Under the pieces are notes generated by a model. That model saw only the letters and a list, made by a program, of their open reading frames with translations, did not search any database and was not told the origin of the DNA. From the NCBI GenBank assembly GCA_003427395.1, contig BFEA01001081.1, positions 62,646-83,374 of the forward strand: a stretch of DNA of 20,729 nt, given 5' to 3'. The translations under genes were made by a program, and so were the position numbers. Shown one piece after another: positions 17,136 to 20,729 of the stretch. How positions within the stretch are numbered: position 1 is the first letter of the stretch; the number at the start of each line of letters is the position of its first letter. The DNA comes from Chara braunii (Eukaryota > Streptophyta > Charophyceae > Charales > Characeae).

Positions 17136-17339
17136 CACACCACTTACCAAATATGAAACATACCCAAATAATGCCGGGTGGATCTCGCCGTGTTCCAGGG
17201 CAAGATGCGTCCGCTACTTTTGAGAAAAGGTGCTCGGAGGCCAACCTCACCAAATGTGTAAATGAGAATGAATCTGCTCCTAAAACGTGGACACATACAC
17301 GCCATAATCAGGGTTTCTTCACATTTGGTGAGTGGTGTG
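17136..17339. mobile_element. MITE-like inverted repeat element E
   Basis: CACACCACTTACCAAATATG (17136-17155) is inverted at 17320-17339 as CACATTTGGTGAGTGGTGTG. A second copy of the inner part of the end, CACCAAATGTG (17248-17258), pairs with the same right arm. This gives a smaller hairpin inside the larger one. The interior has GAGAATGAATCTGCTCCTAA and AAACGTGGACACATACACGC, which loosely resemble the interior of the short MITE class. Exact outer borders and a target duplication were not found. Confidence 0.55.
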
Positions 17340-17456
17340 AACGCGCCCCACTATTCTTCGCTATTCTTTTTTTTTTTCCGCATTTGCTTCTTTGTTATTC
17401 TAATTTACATGTTGGTTGAGCCGAGAGAAGGTTAGCATGAACAAATACGGTTTAGC

Positions 17457-17475
17457 CCCCCCCCCCAAAAAAAAA
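17457..17475. repeat. CnAn homopolymer junction
   Basis: Ten Cs followed by nine As, the same kind of junction as at 3737-3755 and the reverse of 11115-11140. No gene is attached; ORFs crossing it read Pro-Lys runs. Confidence 0.8.
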
Positions 17476-17522
17476 GAAAACGGTTTACGCTACCGACCTT
17501 CGGGCGGATCCAACCCGCTATT

Positions 17523-18326
17523 TATTATTTTTATTTTTATTTTTTCAAAGGGAGATGGCCTTATTATCATCGGACTAAGGGGCTCGCCACACTACCTGTC
17601 GAAAGTGCAATTTTCGACAGTCCGAGTCGCCACACCACTTGTCGAACAAAAAAATGTCGACACATCTTCGACACAAAGTCGACGTTCGACGACTCCTTTC
17701 GAATTCAAGGTCTCACCCGCCTGCAACATAGGCATTTTCGACAGTCCACCGCCGACCTATCGAGTTCTCCTCAAAGATTGTTGAGTGGGACTGTGGTCGG
17801 GCTGGAGAAATGCTTGTCCTATACTCATGCGGGTTTGTCTCTTCTTCACCTCGTTAGTGTTGCGTGACGGAGGGGGGGGTTTCTGTCGAAACTCTTCCTT
17901 TCGAGTTTTCGACGACAACTTTTGAAAAAATGCACTTTCGACAACTGGTGTGACGAGCCCCTAACCATCCCAGGTAAATTCAATCTTGTGTCTGATCTGA
18001 CACCGGGTGGCGTTTTTCGTCTCAGGGTGGCCTTATTGCCTTCAGGGAACCCCCAATTGGGGACACCAGCCAGGGGATAACCGGTAGCAGAGGAACCGAG
18101 CATCATCTGAGTGGCCACTCGCTGTGCTTTCCCAATTACCCCTTCCCCTATGTGCATCAGCGGAGACTGTTTTTTAATGCCAATTGAGTGGACCAATGGG
18201 CTATCTGTAGGTGGGGGGCGCTAAACATGCCCAGGAAGAGGTACATGAGGGTAGTGGGGATTGAACCCAAGACCTTCTGAATGCCACTTCCGTGCCTTCC
18301 AAACTGAGTTAGGCCGCTGGATATAA
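17523..18326 (-). mobile_element. tRNA-headed SINE with 13-bp target duplication, split by a MITE
   Basis: On the minus strand the element starts at 18326. An A-box-like CTAACTCAGTTTGG (18299-18312) follows, then a B box GGTTCAATCC (18258-18267), so the head is tRNA-related and would carry an internal RNA polymerase III promoter. A body follows, and the 3' end is an A-rich tail (GAAAAAATAAAAATAAAAAT) down to 17523. Directly outside both ends is the same 13-bp word, CCAACCCGCTATT on the plus strand (17510-17522 and 18327-18339), a perfect target-site duplication. The body is interrupted by MITE B and one TAA copy; without them the element is 418 bp. Such elements move with the enzymes of a LINE. 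The ORF at 17846-18196 on this strand is chance. Confidence 0.85.
17579..17961. mobile_element. MITE B, 383 bp, TAA target duplication, inside the SINE
   Basis: The left end GGGGCTCGCCACACTACC, then TGTCGAAAGTGCA, is inverted at the right as TGCACTTTCGACAACTGG, then TGTGACGAGCCCC. TAA flanks both sides (17576-17578, 17962-17964). An inner copy of the end, GAGTCGCCACACCACTTGTC, starts at 17624, as in MITE A. The interior is rich in TCGACA/TTCGAC words, likely transposase-binding or structural repeats, and has no transposase. Insertion into a SINE whose two parts rejoin cleanly at TAA fixes the borders to the base. Ends and 3-bp duplication suggest PIF/Harbinger. Confidence 0.9.
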
Positions 18327-18421
18327 CCAACCCGCTATTCTAATTTGACTGCGCAGTAAAAAAAAAAAAGGAAAAAAATTCTGCGGTTATTGTTTTCCCA
18401 GAAAATATCATTCCGGCCCCC

Positions 18422-18545
18422 GGGCCTCGCCATACAGGCTGTCGAAATGTGCAAAACGACAATGAACTTCCCGCTAGAACATGGCCGGATGCACCTGCCT
18501 CATTTTTGTCGTTTTCGCGTTTCGACAGGCTATGTGGCGAGGCCC
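18422..18545. mobile_element. Short MITE C, 124 bp
   Basis: The left end GGGCCTCGCCATACAGGCTG, then TCGAAATGTGCAAAACGACAA, pairs with the right end TTGTCGTTTTCGCG, then TTTCGACAGGCTATGTGGCG and AGGCCC. This is a terminal inverted repeat of about 40 bases, so most of the element is hairpin. The middle carries AACTTCCCGCTAGAACATGG. The flanks are CCC and TCC, so a 3-bp duplication is at best mutated. There is no ORF. Confidence 0.8.
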
Positions 18546-18881
18546 TCCGTTTGAACTGTTATAATTGAAGGGATTGAACCCAATTAAAAAAAAAAAAAAA
18601 AAGACAAAACGAAAAAATAGTCAAAAAAAAAAAGCTTCCGAGATAAAAAAGAATACCGAAAAATTTACTTGCAGATGACCCAAAAAGAGTTCGAAGATGT
18701 ATCTTGCCGCTTTCTGCGGACAATGCGTTCATACTTTTTTTGTAACTACGGTGGTGTGGGTGCATTCTGCCGCTTTCTGCGGAAGAGTTCCAAATGTGTT
18801 TGGCGCGACGCTGTGTTCTGAGCTGCGCTATTCTTGCTCTCGTCAGTCCTAGATGCTCTGGTGCTGGTAGTGCTGCGATAG
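18546..18881. other. A-rich stretch with a repeated mini-hairpin
   Basis: A runs lie near 18583-18602 and 18623-18633. TGCCGCTTTCTGCGGA occurs at 18705-18720 and again at 18768-18783, and each can fold as CCGC-loop-GCGG. The minus-strand ORFs of 108-114 codons across this area overlap each other and have no motif. Confidence 0.5.
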
Positions 18882-19152
18882 TGTGTCTTCTGCAGCGCGC
18901 CAAGGCTGTCAGCGGGTCGGAATGGAGACGGGCGGACCATGCTGTTTGCGTGCGTTAGTACTTCCGTTGTCGCATGTGCAGAGGAGGAGTTGATCTGGTT
19001 GGAGGAGGAGGTGCATAGGAAGTCAGAATGGTTCTTGTCGTTTTGCCTGCATTGTCGCATATGGTCATCCATGATTGAGGAGCTGCAAAGAAGATCTGAA
19101 GGTCATTGTTCTTCCTAAGCTTAGTGTCAGAGAAGTTTGACTGCAAAGAAAG
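18882..19152 (+). other. Possible exon with a consensus 5' splice site
   Basis: A plus-strand frame is open for 78 codons (18882-19115) and reads as plausible protein, for example AEEELIWLEEEVHRKSEW and RIWSSMIEELQRRSEG, then stops at 19116. At 19149-19158 stands AAAGGTAAGT, a perfect match to the eukaryotic donor consensus, followed by T-rich sequence. The stop lies before the donor, so at best this is a terminal coding part plus 3' UTR exon, or a decayed gene. I do not recognise it. Confidence 0.2.
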
Positions 19153-19613
19153 GTAAGTATGCTTTTTTCTTTTTTAACTCTTTTTTAACGACACATTCTG
19201 AACTGAAACCTGTGAAAGGGTTCAGGGCATACTTTGGGACATAAATGCGGTCAGACACAGATTGTAAGATATGGCTAGTTTGAGTACGCACTCAGATCAT
19301 TATAGTAGTGCCCCAGCGAGAGCTTGGACGGCAACAAAAAAAAATAATGATTGCCCTTCGGGACAATCGAATAGCAACAATGGATTAGCAGACATATGAG
19401 ACTTGAATCTGTTTAGTGCCCTACCATCTTCGTACTGCACGATTCTCCCTCAACGTGAGACACTATGTGTCGCCTACCATCGACATTTCCCTGAAATAGA
19501 AGCTACATCAACGGAACGACCCTGAAACAGAAGCTACATACACGGAAAGGCCCCACGAAACGGTCCAACATAAAAAAGGAATGATTCTACCCTACCTGAA
19601 CAGCAAACATACT
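19153..19613. other. Non-coding stretch, no gene seen
   Basis: GAAACAGAAGCTACATACAC and GAAATAGAAGCTACATCAAC (near 19490-19540) form a short direct repeat with period about 32, both followed by GGAA. Nothing else was recognised. Confidence 0.45.
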
Positions 19614-19745
19614 GCCTCTCCGCACTTCTTACCAAATTTAGAAAATGAGAACGGAACTTCCGCTAGAACATGGAAAGATGCGCCACCTACAATTTTGTCT
19701 TTTGTGCATTTGCTGAGAGGTTTGTTGTTCACGTCGGGTGAGGGC
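19614..19745. mobile_element. Short MITE G, about 132 bp, diverged
   Basis: The left end GCCTCTCCGCACTTC and the right end CACGTCGGGTGAGGGC are imperfectly inverted. The middle AACTTCCGCTAGAACATGG, then AAAGATGCGCCACC and ATTTTGTCTTTTGTGCAT, is nearly the middle of elements C and D. It sits 13 bases from element D, so the two lie side by side. Borders are approximate and no target duplication is visible. Confidence 0.5.
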
Positions 19746-19758
19746 ATACTCACATTGA

Positions 19759-20164
19759 GAGCCTCGCTGCACTACCGTCGAAATGTGCAAAGAGAGAGTA
19801 AAATATGGAAAGATACGCCGCCATGATTTTTGTCAAAGCGAGATTGAATCTTCCTGTAGAATATGGAAAGATACACCGCCATGATTTTTGTCAAAGCGAG
19901 AGTGCATCTTCCTATAGAATATGGAAAGATACAACAACGCCGCCATGATTTTTGTCAAAGCGAGAGTGAATCTTCCTGTAGAACATGGAAAGATACACCG
20001 CCATGATTTTTGTCAAAGCGAGAGTGAATCTTCCTGTAGAATATGGAAAGATACACCGCCATGATTTTTGTCAAAGCGAGAGTGAATCTTCCTGTAGAAT
20101 ATGGAAAGATACACCGCCATGATTTTTGTCTTTTTTGCATGTCGAGAGTAGTGCAGTGAGACTC
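19759..20164. mobile_element. MITE D, 406 bp, TGA target duplication, internally amplified
   Basis: The left end GAGCCTCGCTGCACTAC, then CGTCGAAATGTGCA, is inverted at the right as TGCATGTCGAGA, then GTAGTGCAGTGAGACTC. TGA stands directly outside both ends (19756-19758, 20165-20167). The core matches the short elements C, F and G, but the middle is expanded into six units of 58 bp. Removing five units gives about 110 bp, the size of the short class. There is no coding capacity. Confidence 0.85.
19803..20135 (+). repeat. 58-bp tandem repeat, six units
   Basis: Units start at 19803, 19861, 19919, 19983, 20041 and 20099. Each begins ATATGGAAAGATAC (once ACATGG), runs through CGCCATGATTTTTGTCAAAG and CGAGAGTGAATCTTCC, and the last is partial. 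The third unit has a 6-base insertion (AACAAC type), giving 64. The units differ at only a few bases, so amplification is recent relative to the MITE ends. Confidence 0.95.
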
Positions 20165-20167
20165 TGA

Positions 20168-20567
20168 GACTGTTTACTATTTTGGACGGGTCACATACAT
20201 CTAGGCGCGGCCGTAAACGACGTTAAATACATTTGAGAGAGTGCTCGTGTGAGTACGCCCTGAATCATGAGCAAAGTCCTTTTTTTTCTTCTTTTTTTTC
20301 TCAGAGTTATTGCATGTCACTCATCCGGATTCGAACCCCGGTCTGTATTTAAAGAAAATCCTTCTGTATAAATAAGAATAACAGTTATTTCTTTTTTCCA
20401 AGCGATCTCTGATAAACACGACCTCGCTGTCCTCGTTTTCTCTCTCTTCCAGACTCCGGCCTTGGTTGAAGAAAGAGTGTCAGCTTCGTCCTTCATCTGC
20501 GAGGTTGCCCTTCGTCTTTTCCAGCCGGCAGATAGACTGAGCGCTAGACAGTGTTACAGTAGTGGAG
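20168..20567. other. Non-coding stretch with a lone B-box-like word
   Basis: GGTTCGAATCC stands on the minus strand at 20328-20338, a perfect RNA polymerase III B box or tRNA T-loop, but no A box or cloverleaf is seen around it. It may be a SINE or tRNA fragment. The rest is T-rich and then TC-rich with no gene. Confidence 0.4.
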
Positions 20568-20581
20568 AGAGCGAGCGAGCG

Positions 20582-20649
<68 letters not shown>
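20568..20649. repeat. (GAGC)n then (GA)n microsatellite
   Basis: About four GAGC units are followed by roughly 32 GA units to 20649, then 17 Ts (20650-20666). Length is likely variable between individuals and uncertain in the assembly. Confidence 0.95.
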
Positions 20650-20651
<2 letters not shown>

Positions 20652-20729
20652 TTTTTTTTTTTTTTTATGTGCTCGCCATGACACAGTTGAGTGTTTTGCG
20701 CTTTGTGCTTGTTATGATGGCGGTCCCCG

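Noticed and set aside
17457-17475. Ciliate-type telomere (C4A4)
   Set aside because: It is one C run followed by one A run, not a repeat of CCCCAAAA, and it lies in the interior of the scaffold.
18250-18326. Functional tRNA gene on the minus strand
   Set aside because: A and B boxes are present but the sequence between them does not form a proper anticodon arm, and it continues into a SINE body with an A-rich tail and target duplication.
19803-20135. CRISPR-like array
   Set aside because: The 58-bp units are contiguous with no variable spacers, lie inside a MITE, and the genome is eukaryotic.
20328-20338. tRNA or SINE based on a perfect B box
   Set aside because: No A box at the right distance and no cloverleaf; a single 11-base word is not enough.

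Overview
This window is eukaryotic repeat-dominated nuclear DNA. The evidence is long A/T homopolymers, microsatellites, a DIRS-like reverse transcriptase remnant, a tRNA-headed SINE, and many short inverted-repeat elements, with no operon-like gene layout and almost no intact reading frame. The species cannot be read from the sequence. A DIRS-like element plus a transposase-like protein of a kind I associate with non-vascular plants and streptophyte algae would fit such a host, but this is a weak inference. The sequence is a short-read draft: it has one 535-base N gap (15195-15729), scattered single Ns, and an uncleaned Nextera mate-pair junction adapter at 6249-6286.

Layout. 1-1165: a 110-bp hairpin element, a short direct repeat and a cluster of ATTCAACGG motifs. 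1690-6415: a satellite-like domain built from a decayed (AATC)n/(GATC)n tetranucleotide array. It holds a roughly 1.1-kb direct duplication (about 1730-2830 and 5280-6415), further module copies, and a 319-bp MITE with a possible 8-bp target duplication. 6416-7363: purine-rich and then pyrimidine-rich sequence without a gene. 7364-9675: a frameshifted DIRS-like retrotransposon remnant (gag-like part, then a reverse transcriptase with its catalytic aspartates intact). 9676-11095: junk, two tandem repeats and a decayed minus-strand coding fragment. 11096-12550 (minus): the only long intact ORF, a transposase-like protein that seems to end before its catalytic core.

13474-20167 is dominated by short inverted-repeat elements sharing ends of the type GGGCCTCGCCACAC. 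The four best-bounded ones include three with exact 3-bp flanking duplications (TAT, TAA, TGA), as expected for PIF/Harbinger-type MITEs. One is inserted into a 418-bp minus-strand SINE that still has its A-rich tail and a perfect 13-bp target-site duplication. Another has expanded internally into six copies of a 58-bp unit. The rest is tandem or mosaic repeats, and a (GAGC)n/(GA)n microsatellite closes the window.

No gene here appears to work with another. The window is best read as layered transposon insertions, of which one ORF may be expressed.
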